A stretch of 64,000 nt of DNA from Beaufortia kweichowensis (GCA_019155185.1 CM032805.1:15305942-15369941), one strand, 5' to 3'; shown: positions 21,595 through 34,107, counted from the stretch's first letter. Translations and numbers: made by a program. The notes: generated by a model not told the origin, from the letters alone.

Positions 21595-24500
21595 CTGTGT
21601 TACTTCTTTTCTTTGAATTCTTCAGGCTCCTTCGACCACTGATGGAACTGCTGTTCTCACTCATCGAGTCCTGAGCAGATGATGTACTTCCTGTGGCCTC
21701 GCTGTCACGTATCATACTCTCATAGCCACTGCTGCCACCACTGTGATAAAACAAAGCTGTCTTTCCCATGGCTGGAGGAAGCTCTCCGCTCAGCACACTG
21801 CTGTTGTCACTGGCGTGCCCACTACTGCAACGGTGAGGCCTTCTAGGGGCGGTTATCTTACTGTAAGGTGAAGGCAAAGTATGGACCACTGGCTTTTCAT
21901 CTCCTTGTACCGCTGCTCCTTTGTCTTCAGCGTCAGAAGCCCCTCGTCCTTGAGAAGCCCGTGAGATGGCATTGCCTTGTAGCAGTTCAGAGATCCGTCC
22001 ATTCACTGCCCTTAAAGGTAACTTAGATGCTAACCCTGTTCCCCTGCTGCGACTGAGGGACTGTGTTGACCAAGAATTTTGGTTTTGGTTCTTTCCATTG
22101 GGTGGCAAACTGGAGCTCCTGTTCACTGATTGTGGGAGGGACTTTGTGGAGAAGCTTAAGGTCTTAGTGCTAGAGGTGGATAAGCTTCTAGCTTTGGGGC
22201 TTGCCATAAGGAGTTTGCTAACAGCAGAAATTTTAGATTGACTTGCTTTGGGTGACTGCGGTACGTTGTTGTTGCCATTTGGTCCATTGGTGGGTGATGA
22301 GAGTAAGCCACGGGTGATGCCCCTACCTGTCCTTGGCATTGTGCTCTCTTTAGTGACTGCTCCTTTAGAGCCCAAAGAGCTCAAACTCTCAGCCCTCTCC
22401 AGAGAACGACAGTCATAATGTGCTCCATGGGATCTTCCCAGGGAATTGGTTCTGTTTGCTAACTGTTCCAGTTTGGCACTAAAGAGTCTACTGCTCTCTA
22501 AGTTTGGTCCTTTTTGTTTACCACCCAGGTCTTCAGGTGTGCTGCCAAGTGTGTGTGAGTGCCCTAGATTATGTTGGGGACTTGCTCTATTCCTCTGGTC
22601 AAGGCTAGACTTCCTAACAGGTGGCAATGGGGGCATTCCTTTCTGACGGGAAAAGAAACCCTGCCTCCCCACCGAACTTTTCCTTTCTAGAGTGGCCCTA
22701 GGACTGCAGGGTGTGGAGGTAGTTACGCCAAGGCTTTTGTATTCTCCACTTGTGTAACGATATGTAGAGTCCTCCAGATCATCCTGCCTATTCAACCGAT
22801 GCCATGCACGAGGGAGACTACCTGTCCTGAGGATGTCTGCAGAAAACACTTGAGTTATGTTTTCAGATGTGTTGAAGATCATCTCGCAGCCATCCACCAC
22901 TCGATTGATTGAACTGGGTGAATATTCTGCCTCATTACTGTTCTTGTCAATTATGCATTTTCTTATTATAGATTCAGATGTTCTTTTCTCTGACTTTGCC
23001 TCCAACACCATCTCCTTAGGGTTGATTTCTTCACCCTCCCTTTTCATCCAAGGGTCATCAAAGTTAAGCTCACTTGATAAAGGAATAGGTGGGGATTTAG
23101 GATCATTCACTGAAGGACTTTTGGTTTGCACAACCATAGGCTTTACAGCAGCACAAGGTTGAGTTGTAATGTTGGTCTTAAATGGAACATAACCACTTGT
23201 GGCTGAGGATGTATTGTCTGGTTTGTGTTTAGTAGGTGTGCTTTTATCATTCACTTGGTCGGTTTTATTGAAATCATTCTCAGTTTCTGAGTTTGTTTGT
23301 CTATCTGACTCATGGAGAGCTTCAAGGTCATCTTCCTCTTGAATTTTTAAAAGCCTGTCTTCAGCTAGCACCTCACTTTGTCCAAAGCACTGCTGGGCAA
23401 GAAAACTATGAGAAGACTGGTCACCATCACTTCCAGCACTCATTTCACTCAGCCATGAGCTGATTGAGGAGCGACGGCTAGCTTGCACTTCACCCTCGAT
23501 CCTGCTGAGAGGCAAGAATTTAGCCATGTTAACTTCTGAAATGGCAGCAGTGGTGGTGCAGGGAGCAGTGGTGTAATGTTCTGGATCTTCACTCATGCTG
23601 CTAATGATACTAACAGGCCTTGAACCTGAGGCTAGGGCCTGCACTGAACAATCACTGTTAAAGCTGATAATACTGGTTGGTCTTCCGTTTTCCATCGCCC
23701 CACTAATTGCTAGCTTTTCCACCAGGGTGAACACCAACTCATCTTCTCCATTTGGCTCCAAAGGCTGTTGTAATGTAACTGTGGCTGTGTTATTCAAATC
23801 TTTTTTGTCTAAAGGCAGCTGGGGAACATCATCAGACAGCGTCTCAGCCGATCCAATGCTATTACAGGATGAAGATCTTCTTAAGATCTGTGGACTCATT
23901 CCCACTGGAGAGGTTCTAGCCTCAGGATTAAGCAAAGACTCCATGGATAACTTTCTAGAATCTTTATAAAGATTTTGTGAGGAGTGAGGGGGTGTGCCAG
24001 GCATAATTCCTTTCTGGGTGTACACTTTGCAGCGTTGGGATGGGGATGATGGTGGTTTGTATTCTGAGGTTTTGGTAAGACTGGCGATGCCTAACCGTGG
24101 AGAGCCCATAGGACGAGTCTTACTCTCACTGCTGCTCCCACCACTGATGGATTCTCTGCTGTCGTGTAAGCTGGAGCTCTTTGCCCTCTGAAGAGAAGTG
24201 AGTTGCCCACTGCTACCCGTCACACTTCTGCTGTTGGAGAGTCCACAACTGCCTGTTGAACATTGTGCCAAGCTTTCAATAATTGAGTGAGCAATCTCTG
24301 CTTCTTCAACCACCTCACGGATTTCCTCCAGCTGCGGGTCATTAGAGATTCTCTTGGGGGAACTGGATTGCTGTGTTTCCTTAACAACTTGGCCGGCAAC
24401 TCTGTTGGTAGGGGCTTCTTCAAAAGGAAATTTGGTAACCTCTTCTCGTCCATCGATGCATTCGAGCCTCTCTTGAAGCTCTGCAAAAGTGTTGCACTTA

Positions 24501-24940
24501 AGACAGTCTTTCTCCTTTTTACCTGTCTCAGGACCCTCTTCTGGCACAGGTGGAAGAGGCTGAATGTTCTGCAAGGGCTGTACGGAGGCTTGAGCAATCA
24601 GGCCAACAGCCTGTTGTTGAGATGGTTGTGACACCAAAGGATCTGTACTGTGATCTGTTTTATTTTTATGCAGGGATGGGATGATAGGCACAAACTCAGG
24701 AGGACCTTCGTTGTCTGTTAGCTCTTTGTCTGAGAGGGCTGACCCATTCGGACCCACGTAGATAACTGTGTCACAAGACTGCTCGCTGCTGGAATAGTCA
24801 TCGGGATCACTGGAGAGGTGTAGCAGAGGCATCTCTGAATCAACAACATTTCGTGAATGGATGGTTCTTAACTGGGTTGGGCGACGCATTCTTCCTTCCT
24901 CGCATGAGCTCTCGCCTCCAGAGGAGCTGGATGTGTATTG
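21595..24940 (-). CDS. kif26b: kif26b giant exon: long disordered Ser-rich region
   Basis: Visible-chain residues 680-1795 in a single 3346-nt exon. The acceptor cttctgtag is followed by QYTSSSSGGESSCEEGRMRR. Conserved islands in order include SSEQSCDTVIYVGPNGSALS, DKELTDNEGPPEFVPI, DCLKCNTFAELQERLECIDG (a second CxxC), RPMGSPRLGIASLTKTSEYK, NGEDELVFTLVEKL, RPTSIISFNSDCS, SRRSSISSWLSEMSAGSDGD, PPLPPVRKSSLDQRNRASPQ, LGRSHGAHYDCRSLERAES, SKISAVSKLL, KLPLRAVNGRISELLQ, SPYSKITAPRRPHRCSSGH and GKTALFYHSGGSSGYES. Most of it is expected to be disordered and phosphorylated; PPLPPVR is an SH3-type ligand motif. Donor ACACAG|gtgagc. Open frames on the opposite strand here are shadows. Confidence 0.97.
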
Positions 24941-25084
24941 CTACAGAAGAAAACAAGTTATTTTATTTTACAAGTAAACATAAATTTTAATGATGAATTC
25001 TGTTTTACAGTGCATACTGTAAAGTTAAAGACTATTAATAAGGCATGTTTAAGAAAATGTAAAACTGGGTCATACCATGCTTAC

Positions 25085-25247
25085 TTTAGCCTTCTTTTTC
25101 TTCAGCCTAAGAACACGAGAGGCGATTTGAAGGGTGGAGAGAGTCTCTGAAAAGTTGGTTGGAGATGAGGAGATGTGAGCTATCATGGTGGTGCGACAGT
25201 TCATGTTGCCCAGGGACTCTCGTAATAGCATGGTTAGCTTACTGTCT
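25085..25247 (-). CDS. kif26b: kif26b exon: end of the motor domain and neck
   Basis: Visible-chain residues 625-679. The acceptor tttgtcaacag precedes DSKLTMLLRESLGNMNCRTT, then MIAHISSSPTNFSETLSTLQ, IASRVLRLKKKKAK and AAA|gtaagc. DSKLTMLLRESLGN and the ETLSTLQIASR helix are standard kinesin C-lobe motifs. The poly-Lys run ends the motor. The exon is 163 nt, with a 144-bp intron to the next exon. Confidence 0.95.
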
Positions 25248-27079
25248 CTGTTGACAAAAACAGAAAATTAATAATGAAATGTTAGTCGAGAGAGAGAGTC
25301 CATGATGTGTAAGATAAATTAGCCTATATAGAGCAAAATGTATCTTTTTTACTGTAAAAATGTTTTTGTTTTTTACTCAATAGTTTTACAATTGTAATTA
25401 ATATAACATTTAAAGGAAGCCCTTATTTATAATTCAAATCAGACTTGATTAATGAATCCTGAATCCTCTGGTTCTGTCTGCCTTCCCCATGACAACCATT
25501 GGAGGTGTAAAGCCGATTCTCAGAGATGAGTCAGCTATCATTGTGTCGTGCACATGCAAAGTCTGGTTTTATAGACATTACTGCTCTTTACAATAATCGT
25601 ATAAATATAGCAACAAAATATGCAGTATTGTTAAAACAAGGGTATTTAATATTTCTTGCTTGCTTGATGACTGTGATCCATATTCTCAAATAAATTAATT
25701 TATTAAAACTAAACATAAAGTACACAAGCATTTTTTTATTTATGACCATGATGTAGCAAAGTATTTAAACTATGTTTATTAAACATGTGCATTTAATATA
25801 ACACTGTATATTAATCCATATTCACACAAAGAAATGTAAAGGTGTATTATATGTTAAGATGATATGTTTTGGTGATATGTGCCCATTGCATTCTAGTGTC
25901 AAATAAATAATTAATCCTAAATCTGATATATCATCAGCAAGGTTAAATCCTCCAATTAGAGAAATAAAAAGCAGCTCCAAAATGATTTAGCTCTAATTAA
26001 ATCACTGTGACTTTTAAACATTTATATTCATTTATGATGCATGCATATTAATTTAACTTATCTAGTACAAATGCTGCGTTTCTCTGAAAAGCTCCAAACC
26101 CTAATTAATTCTCATCTCTCCAGAGCGCTTGCAATTCCAGGCTTAAACCCCATGATGCTTTGCAATGTAAATTTGCCATGATTAAATTAGGGAGCCATGG
26201 CATAAAAATCCCTCCGTGCCTTGAGGGAGCTCGATGGAAACAGTGCAAACAAAAAAAGCATGCATGACAGCTTAAAGAAGTTGCCTGTTTAACCCAAATT
26301 AACATGTTGCTTAAAGAAACAAAGTAGCAGTTGCAGTGAAATGGTCTGTGTTGAAGACATTAGATGACACCGAATGAATGTGAAACGATATCTGTCTCTA
26401 TGTGGCTGTTTGGCACAAACTAATTCACTTACAGTATCTACAGCCCCTGAGGAGAAGTAAAGGTTAGAATCTCTCCACAGACTCGTAACATTAGAATTCA
26501 CTAATAATTGCTCACACCAAGGGCTTGAAAATGTCAGTTTGTATATATTATTCACAAAGAATTAGCACGCATCGTATTGCATTTTTAATGAGTTTAGCTC
26601 CAGGCAAATCCCTTTTTACATATTACTATAACAGCAATGCTTGTTATAAAGATTCAACCATATTCTGAAACTGAGAACGGTGTGTTTTGGGCTAAAATAA
26701 GGGTATATGAACAGATATGGACGTGACATTTTCAGTCACTTGAAATACAAATTCTCACAGAATGTATTTATTATTTTTATAATAAAGTTTATAAAGTTTA
26801 TAAAAAAACAGAACATAAAATAATTATTTTAATTTTTTCATGTGCTGATTTATGAGGAATATGGACTGTTAAAGATGTGTAAATTCTGAAAACAGCACTT
26901 TACCTGACTACGAAGAATCACGCTTTAAACATAAAAATACTTTTCAATCTTTGAAAGAGACCTCACATTGGTATTATAATCCAGCGAGTAGACCAGTCTG
27001 AGAGAACACTGGATTGGGTTTTTTCACAAGGTAAATTCATCATATTTATATACAGCAGATCTATAAATAAAAGTCTTAC
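25248..27079 (-). other. kif26b: kif26b intron, 1832 bp
   Basis: AT-rich and largely non-repetitive. The stretch 25900-26340 looks single-copy and might be conserved non-coding DNA. No exon was seen. Confidence 0.75.
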
Positions 27080-27239
27080 TTGTAAGGGATGTGTTTGCTG
27101 CCGTTGACTAAAGCCAGTATGACGTTTCCCAGGGCAGATAGAGAGAGACACAGTCCTGTAGTGCTGTCTCGGGTCTTACTCAAAACCTTCACACAACTGC
27201 CCAGATCAATGAGATGAAGTCGGCTTCTGCCTCCCGACA
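27080..27239 (-). CDS. kif26b: kif26b exon: motor domain, switch II region
   Basis: Visible-chain residues 572-625. The acceptor catgttgtttag precedes SGGRSRLHLIDLGSCVKVLS, then KTRDSTTGLCLSLSALGNVI and LALVNGSKHIPYK, with donor TACAA|gtaaga. DLGSC at residues 583-587 replaces the switch II consensus DLAGSE, losing the Glu used in hydrolysis. The following SLSALGNVI and HIPYKDSKLT are near-canonical microtubule-side elements. The exon is 160 nt. Confidence 0.95.
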
Positions 27240-28592
27240 CTAAACAACATGAACACAGTTAGATGTTTGACACATACTTCTATAATGGGGAAAGTAGACA
27301 AACTCTGTGGAACATAAAAGAAAATAATTTTATAAAGAATGTAATGCAGATTTTTTCCCCACACAATAAAAAGTGAATGATATTGGGACTGTCATTTACT
27401 ACATTTTAAATTCAATTCAAATTCTCTGTAGTGCTTTTTTACACTCTTTGAATTGTTGAATATCAGCTTTACATACTGTATATACAACAAAAATGAAAGA
27501 AAAAAAGACAAAAAAGTAAAGACATGTATTCTTCCCCATATCTTTTTTTGTGTTTCACATAAAAACTACAGTCATAAGGGTGAACTTTTTTGTATGATCT
27601 TTTTAAAAGTAATGTTGCATTACATTATAAACGTTTCAACAAAAAATACTATAACAATTACAACAGTATTTAAAATAATGCCATGGTAAATGTATCAAAA
27701 CCATAGTAGTGCCATAATGATAGTGAATGTAGAATCACTAATTCTACAGCTATTAATTCAAAGCCTGGGAAAATTCTTGCAAAAACTAGAAATGCAATGG
27801 AATGTTAATAAACATTTATTGGCAGACCTACTTACAGATACATAAAACTTATTGGTCAAAATTCTGAATGGCAACATTATTTTCTACGCAATTTTCTACG
27901 CTAAACTAAGTCATGGAAACATTTCAGATGGATTTCACGTTCGTCATCACATTAAGGTTCTTGTGCACAGCTTGGAGTTAATTCAAGTTTCCCTGATACG
28001 CCCAGGCTTACACATCTGGATTTACTTTCCCAGTACAGTCTCTCTGTTGTAAAGATAAAAAGCTAATTCGTGCCAAAGACTGTTTTCTCGTGATAAGAGA
28101 AATTTGCACTGTTCTCCAGAAATAGCACAAATTAACACCACAGCTTAAAAGATCAGATCGTACGTCACATTAGAAATGGCACCTTTTTTTGGCTGTTATC
28201 ACACTCTGTCTAAGATTATCGAGAACAGAGTATTTATAAACCAGACCGGCAACATTTGGAAGCAAAACGAGAGAGAAATGTGACTTTGAGAGCGGCAGAT
28301 TAAAGTACAGCATGAGGTAAACAGGTTTGATAGACGCTGTTAATGAGCTGGTCATAATGAGTGAGGTTGGCAAATATTGTGGATTTCAAATTAATGATGT
28401 TAATGAGACCTAAGTGCAATTAAAAGACAATTTACAGCCCAGTTTGGACCAGCTTGAGTTTTAATGCTGTTGCTGAAGTTGATATCTTGTTGATTGAGAG
28501 TCTGAAACCAGATCAACATCAGCAACATTTTAAACATATTGATTCTGACAAAGTGCATCTAAAAAGTCTAGATTATTTGGTCTTTTACTCAC
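27240..28592 (-). other. kif26b: kif26b intron, 1353 bp
   Basis: It contains a short CCATGGTA/ACCATAG palindromic fragment near 27660-27720, probably a MITE remnant. Otherwise nothing was seen. Confidence 0.75.
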
Positions 28593-28776
28593 TTCCTCCC
28601 TTGCCGGTCTTCTCCATTCGATACTGGTAGATGTGAAGCGTGAAGAGCATGTGAGAGTTACGATGCTCCTCTTCATCACAGTCCGGTTTACTGCTGTATC
28701 GTGCCGCGATGGCGGCGTCCAGAAAGAAAGCGGCTTTCTCAGCGGTTGGAGCTCTTAATTCGCTCTGATTCTGCAA
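28593..28776 (-). CDS. kif26b: kif26b exon: motor domain, switch I region
   Basis: Visible-chain residues 511-572. The acceptor tttggatacag precedes LQNQSELRAPTAEKAAFFLD, AAIAARYSSKPDCDEEEHRN, SHMLFTLHIYQYRMEKTGKG and G, with the donor GGAA|gtgagt. The kinesin switch I consensus NxxSSRSH is reduced to HRNSH (Asn550 to His552), so the SSR that coordinates nucleotide and Mg is absent, as known for KIF26. The last A joins TG of the next exon to make Met. The exon is 184 nt. Confidence 0.95.
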
Positions 28777-29786
28777 CTGTATCCAAACACAGAAAATGCA
28801 AACATTTAACACTGGGGATATCTCAAACAAAGCATCAAAATACTGTCAGCTACGTCTTAATGTCTGAACACACGTGTTTGTTATTGTGCAAATCAAATAT
28901 TTTCATGTAAGCGCCACGTCTGGAGCCCGATGGCTCTGAAAGACCTGCCTGTCACAAGAACAGGAGATTTGGAGGTATTACAATCCACCGCTGTGAGATA
29001 TCAGTCCAAAATGAGATTACTGCAGATGTCTGAGGGATTAAACACACAGCGATTGCCTCTGTCTGACTAATCCTTTCATCATGTATTAGCATTTTACCCA
29101 ACAATGCCATCTTTATTGGACGGTGATTGTTGTGCTTGTTTTTCTACGCAGTTACCTGAGAATAGTCCCTGAGTAAGGAAACAAATTTATGGGCAAAATG
29201 TGTGTCAGATATGTTAAACAATTTCTGTGAGAGTTATTTAAAGGAAACACATAAAACACTATGTTAATAATCATGAGAAATAATCTAATATGCTTTTGAA
29301 AATGCTGTGTTAAATATGGCTTATACCAGTCAAGAGTTTAGACATAATTGACATAAAGGTTTCTCATGATCTTAAAAATCTTTTAATCTAAAGGTGTCTA
29401 TTTCAATGTTTGAAATTACGTTTGTAGACAAAAATATATAAATTTCTTTGATTAGAAAACTTGACATTTTTTAAGTGGATTACCTGGAGCAAACAATGAA
29501 TAAAAAGCGACCAATAAGAATCTAGTATAGATAGAAATTTCTTCAGTGAGGTTTAAAAAGCTTCTCAGGTTGAGACTTTAAGAAGCTGGATGATAAAATG
29601 TCAAGATGATGATTTTACAAATTCTAGACAAAGGGTGACAACTTGATCAAAGAGATGTTTAAACATAGTAACATAGTGTTCATTAACAACATAATTCCCA
29701 CAGTTACAATTGTGTTACTTCATGGTTTTGATGAGTTTACTACTATTCTAAAATGTGGAAATATCAACAGTGTTTGACACTTTTAC
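28777..29786 (-). other. kif26b: kif26b intron, 1010 bp, largely a transposon
   Basis: Nearly half of this intron (29324-29780) is a non-autonomous Tc1-like element, with its end next to the 5' splice site. Confidence 0.75.
29324..29780 (-). mobile_element. non-autonomous Tc1/mariner-like element, copy A
   Basis: On the minus strand it contains CCACATTTTAGAATAGTAGT, AAACTCATCAAAACCATGAA and GTAACACAATTGTAACTGTG, collinear with the element at 40007-40344. The outer end reads CCAGTCAAGAGTTTAGACAT on the plus strand, a version of the CAGTCAAAAGTTTGGA terminal repeat. There is no transposase frame. The exon-side limit is uncertain by about 20 nt. Confidence 0.7.
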
Positions 29787-30049
29787 CTGCATGCCACAGA
29801 TGGGGTCCTCACAGAGATAAACTCCTGGAGACTGGCCGTCCTGCAAACTGCCTGTCGCCACCTCAGACAACAAGTCCTTCAGGTTCTCATCTTTCCCCCA
29901 GACCTCAACCGCAGACACTCGTACTGAAAACCGTGCACCTGTCTTCTCCTTGCATTCATTTATCAGTTTGAAGAGCCAAGAAATGGCACAAGGAATGATC
30001 CCCAAACTCTGCATGGACTCGTCCTTGCCGATCATAGTGTAGGATTTAC
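29787..30049 (-). CDS. kif26b: kif26b exon: motor domain after the P-loop
   Basis: Visible-chain residues 423-510. The acceptor tcttgcag precedes GKSYTMIGKDESMQSLGIIP, then CAISWLFKLINECKEKTGAR, FSVRVSAVEVWGKDENLKDL, LSEVATGSLQDGQSPGVYLC and EDPICGMQ. The donor is CAG|gtaaaa, weaker than its neighbours. A non-autonomous Tc1-like element ends within about 30 nt of it. FSVRVSAVEVWG replaces the usual kinesin FxVxVSYxEIYNE. The exon is 263 nt. Confidence 0.95.
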
Positions 30050-30387
30050 CTGCAAGAAAGAGTCACATTAACATAGTGAACAGTGTTTGATTTATTTTAC
30101 TCTGGATATGGCCTTTTGCTTCAGATGACTTAGTAAAAATGAAGATGAAGATTAAACTGACACTCTTAAATTCTAGTGGAACCGTTAAAATATCAAACCT
30201 ATTAAGAACCGATAAGAAAGCCAATATATGTTGGTCTATCAAGATGCAAACTAACTCGACAAATTAAAAAAGTTACACAAAGTATCACAGATAGTTTCTG
30301 CCATTTATCACAATGCTGATAATCATTTTATATTCAGGGATTAAAGGGATTAAATCACTTTTTCATTTTGTATTGTGAATGCACTAC

Positions 30388-30647
30388 AAAACTTCTTTTT
30401 TGCAGTATAAATATCTAAAAAATAATCTTAAATCAGGATACATTTTCAAGCTTGTTTTATGAAAAAATAATTTTGATTTATGCATAAAACAAGCAAAAAT
30501 ATCTGCCAGTGGGATAAGAAAAATTAATTTGTATGAATAACCCTAACAGGCAGATATTTTTGCTTGTTTTAAGTTTAAATTTTATATTACAAATTTTTTA
30601 TTTTTTCCATATCTTGTATTTTTATCTCATTTTATTTTTTTGCAGTC
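30388..30647. mobile_element. hairpin MITE with internal inverted repeat
   Basis: AAAACAAGCAAAAATATCTG is mirrored by CAGATATTTTTGCTTGTTTT about 50 bp further on. The outer parts are TTGCAGTATAAATATCT on the left and TTTTTTTGCAGT on the right. This is a common fish fold-back element, heavily A/T diverged. Confidence 0.75.
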
Positions 30648-31624
30648 CTAAAGCGCTAAACATCTGACCACATAAATCAATGCGTCTCATCGATTTCACA
30701 CTTTCTAATATGACGTTTAGCTTTCAGACTGTCACTCTGGCATAAACCTCAGTGGCAGATGTCATACACATACTACACATAAAAAACACTTAAATGTTGA
30801 GAAAAAAGACAAAATTAGCATAACTGTGCTCATAAACCTCATCAGAAGATGTATCGTGCCTATTCAAGAGGACGTCTTATCTCGCTTACATTTTTTTTCT
30901 TTCCGGAAAGCTCTCAGGTTTGACGGTAAGATGACATTTGCCATATGTCTGGCTGTGCTTAAGTAAGCACATAAACCGTGTGGGCAGCACTGGGCATGAA
31001 CAGCAGGCCTGACCACAGAACCAGAACCGCCACAACAGCCTGTTGATTGGCAGTGTGTATGGATTCATTTCTGGACATTGCCCTTCATGCCGGCAAACGG
31101 AGAAATACCCCTGCTGTTGACGTCAAAGAGACCACTAAACAAAGCCATATGCCACAACACACATTCTGGGCTGATTTAACTTCAAAAGCCGGAATAGAGG
31201 AGAGACGATAAGCCATTAACAAGCCTATTCTCTATTAAATATAATTTGTACAGCTGAAACATCACAACATCAATCTCTGTTATAGATGAAAGCTGATGTT
31301 GTCACTGAAAAGGCCATACAATAGTGGCTTTGTTACTGATTTTGTAACACACCTGGAGCTGATTTGTGAATCTGTTTTTTATAAATCTAGTAATTCATTC
31401 ACACTTCAAGGAATATTTAAGGTCTTTCGTGGCAGGTGCTAGTTCATTATATCCATCATCACAGGTCCGTTACTAATGAAAAACTGGCTGAATTTCTAAA
31501 TAGCACTTTAGATCTGTCATAATAAATACTTAAAAGATGGACATTATATAGAGACAAAAAAGCCTCAAAACATCTCATGTTGTGTAAATATAGTTTAACT
31601 TTGTAATATAGTTTAAAGGTTTAT

Positions 31625-31765
31625 AAAAAAAAAACACTAACCATAAATTTTCTATGGTTTTACCACTATAAACATTGGTTTACCATGGTGTTTGTAGTAA
31701 AACTATGGCAATACAAATAATAACTAATCTAGTTACTCAACTAACTAAAATAAAACCATCGTTCA
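31625..31765. repeat. ACCATGG/GTAAAACCAT palindromic element fragment
   Basis: TCTATGGTTTTACCACTATA, GGTTTACCATGGTGTTTGTA and TAAAACTATGGCAATAC are interlocking inverted repeats, as in the 43722-43886 element. Confidence 0.65.
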
Positions 31766-33922
31766 TTTTATATTAAAAGGTTAATTGTAAAATTTATATA
31801 CAATGTACATGATTATGATCCAATTATTCATCATGATACCACCACAGTATTTTTGTGAATTATTGAAGTGTTTATTATAGTAATGTTGAGAATATATCTG
31901 AAATATGATTATAATGTTTGACCTCTTTTTTTTTAAATGGTCCTTTATTTCTTTCCATATGATCTCACTGTACCATATCAAACACGCTCAGCTGAAATGG
32001 CACTTTCAGATCAATTAAAGTTGCTAGGCTTTTACTTCCAGGTAGAAAACAAGATTGATGCTCTATAGCAGATGACCAAACAGAAAGCCGGTAATTTAAT
32101 CAGTCTGAATGGAGTGTGGCATGATGGGAAGGTGGAGCTTATGAGATTCAATTACCGCAGCATCTCTTAAAATTTTTACACACACGAATCCATTATTGAC
32201 TTCAACCTGTCCTTCACTTTTATGGATTTGGATTTATTGCAATAAAGCATAAATAAGCCTCCAGGCTGATCAAGCAATTTTAGGACAGGAGATAAACCTT
32301 CCTTGCTCTCGTACACTGGTACGGCATTTTTATAGTCAGTATGTATCGTCACAACCAGCGAGAAAACAGGATCAAGAGGTCAGGGTGTATTATGAATATT
32401 TCATATTTTGCTCTCTGGTTCATTTGAAATTTAAAAGGGAATGTATGGTATTGAACACACATCTGTATCTGCAAGCCTGACAAATCTTAAATCATGTGTG
32501 GATTCATGCATTAAAAATGATGAACAGAGGTCAGTTAGCTGAATTTTTTCTCATGCCACCCAGTCACAAAAACATTAGACATGCTTTCATTATTCTAATT
32601 TCTTAAGAAGCCCACGGTTATAACTCTCAAACCGCTAACAGGCCAGCGTGTGGGTTATTACAGCTAGTTAATTAGCTTTGGACTGGTGACCAATAAAATC
32701 ACAGCTGAATGCTCTTCCAGTGATGTATGAGCCGGTCTTTGGTGTCCAAGTAAAGGTTAATGAAAACAAGGCATCCGAGGCATTACGTACAGTCATCAAT
32801 TTACTGACCACCAACCACAGGACATTTCTTTGCTTGTTTTCCACACAAATGACCAATTCATTTTTACACTCATCTTCCAAATCAAAGACGTAAAGACATG
32901 ATGAGATCATATCGTGGCTACGCATGTTTTAAAGCTAATTCTATCTAATTCTCAGGATGTCAGTGGTAGATTGGGGAGTGGGGGTTGTTCACTGAAACAG
33001 TCTGTGAGATAAAAACATTACAGTATGAATTAAGGTCCTGACATTCATTACAAAGGAAAGGAAAATGTCTGGCTGAAAAAGCACTTACAAGATATTAGAA
33101 AGAGGCAATGAAAGCTGTTTGTGACAGAGGGTTGATATATTAGAAAGATGTTGAAATGACACTAATCCTCCTGTCTTGACGCAAGGATGACAGGAGCTTA
33201 AAACAGCAGACTATCCTGCAATTTGAAGCTCATGCTGAAAGTTTGGAGGAGAAATGTGTGTGGCAAGTTACAAACCCGTGTATCAGACACATTTTCTGTT
33301 CTATTATGCATGTTGTTTTTTATATCTCTTGTGTCAGCTTCCAAATATTCAACAGTCCTGTCAATATATGAACAACTTCTTTGTTTATTCTCTCTTTAAT
33401 ATCTCAATTATTTCTCCTAGACATTAATGAGATTAAATGGTCTAAAATATTCTCAACAAAGACCTCAACAATGTCACAAACTAAGCTCAGGTTTGTCAAG
33501 TCCAAAGTCAATATTATTAAAGATTTCAATATGAATCGATTTTTCAAACATTTCTCATCAAAGTTATCCATATCCAGATTATTTTACCTCTACAATCTAC
33601 ATTCATTTTACACATCCACACTCTTTATGTATTTCAATAATTGTCTTGTTTTTTCCTATTTTTATTTCTCATAAGCAAATATAAAAAAACAAAATAAAGT
33701 CATAAAATCAAATGTTTTGAGCTACGAAAGAGCAACCTCAGAGCCTTTAAGGAGTATTGTGCAAAATATGTATCTAAACAAATTAATCATTTAATAACAC
33801 TTGTCTTGATTTGCTTAAATAAGCATTTTGCACAACAGTGACCTGCTATCTACTATAGATATCTTCATCGACCACTGAAAAATCCATATCAGCAGTTAAA
33901 GTCTAACGTGTTTTCTACTTAC

Positions 33923-34016
33923 CTAGTTTGGAGTGTCCGAAGCAAAACACACAGCCGTCTGCTCCATTGACCACAGACTGGATGACCTCAGCCACAGTTC
34001 CTGCACAAACCTCCGC
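33923..34016 (-). CDS. kif26b: kif26b exon: motor domain to the P-loop
   Basis: Visible-chain residues 392-423. The acceptor tttctcggcag precedes AEVCAGTVAEVIQSVVNGAD, then GCVFCFGHSKLG across the junction CTAG|gtaagt. With the next exon the P-loop reads GHSKLGKS (residues 418-425), in place of the kinesin GQTGSGKT. The Walker A spacing GxxxxGKS survives but the surrounding residues are those of the KIF26 family. The exon is 94 nt. The intron before it is only 91 bp. Confidence 0.95.
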
Positions 34017-34107
34017 CTGCCGAGAAACAATGGGTTTAACGGATTTAACATTAACCCTTTTGTTGTCTGTTTACATCTTTAGCAAATTATTTTGAATAAT
34101 CCTTTAC

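Larger units (their letters stand above)
30050..33922 (-). other. kif26b: kif26b intron, 3873 bp
   Basis: It contains a hairpin element at 30388-30647 and an ACCATGG-type palindromic element at 31625-31765. The remainder shows no exon. Confidence 0.75.

Noticed and set aside
21966..24631. Several open frames opposite or out of frame with the giant kif26b exon
   Set aside because: They are shadows of a long GC-balanced exon; only the minus frame matches KIF26B.
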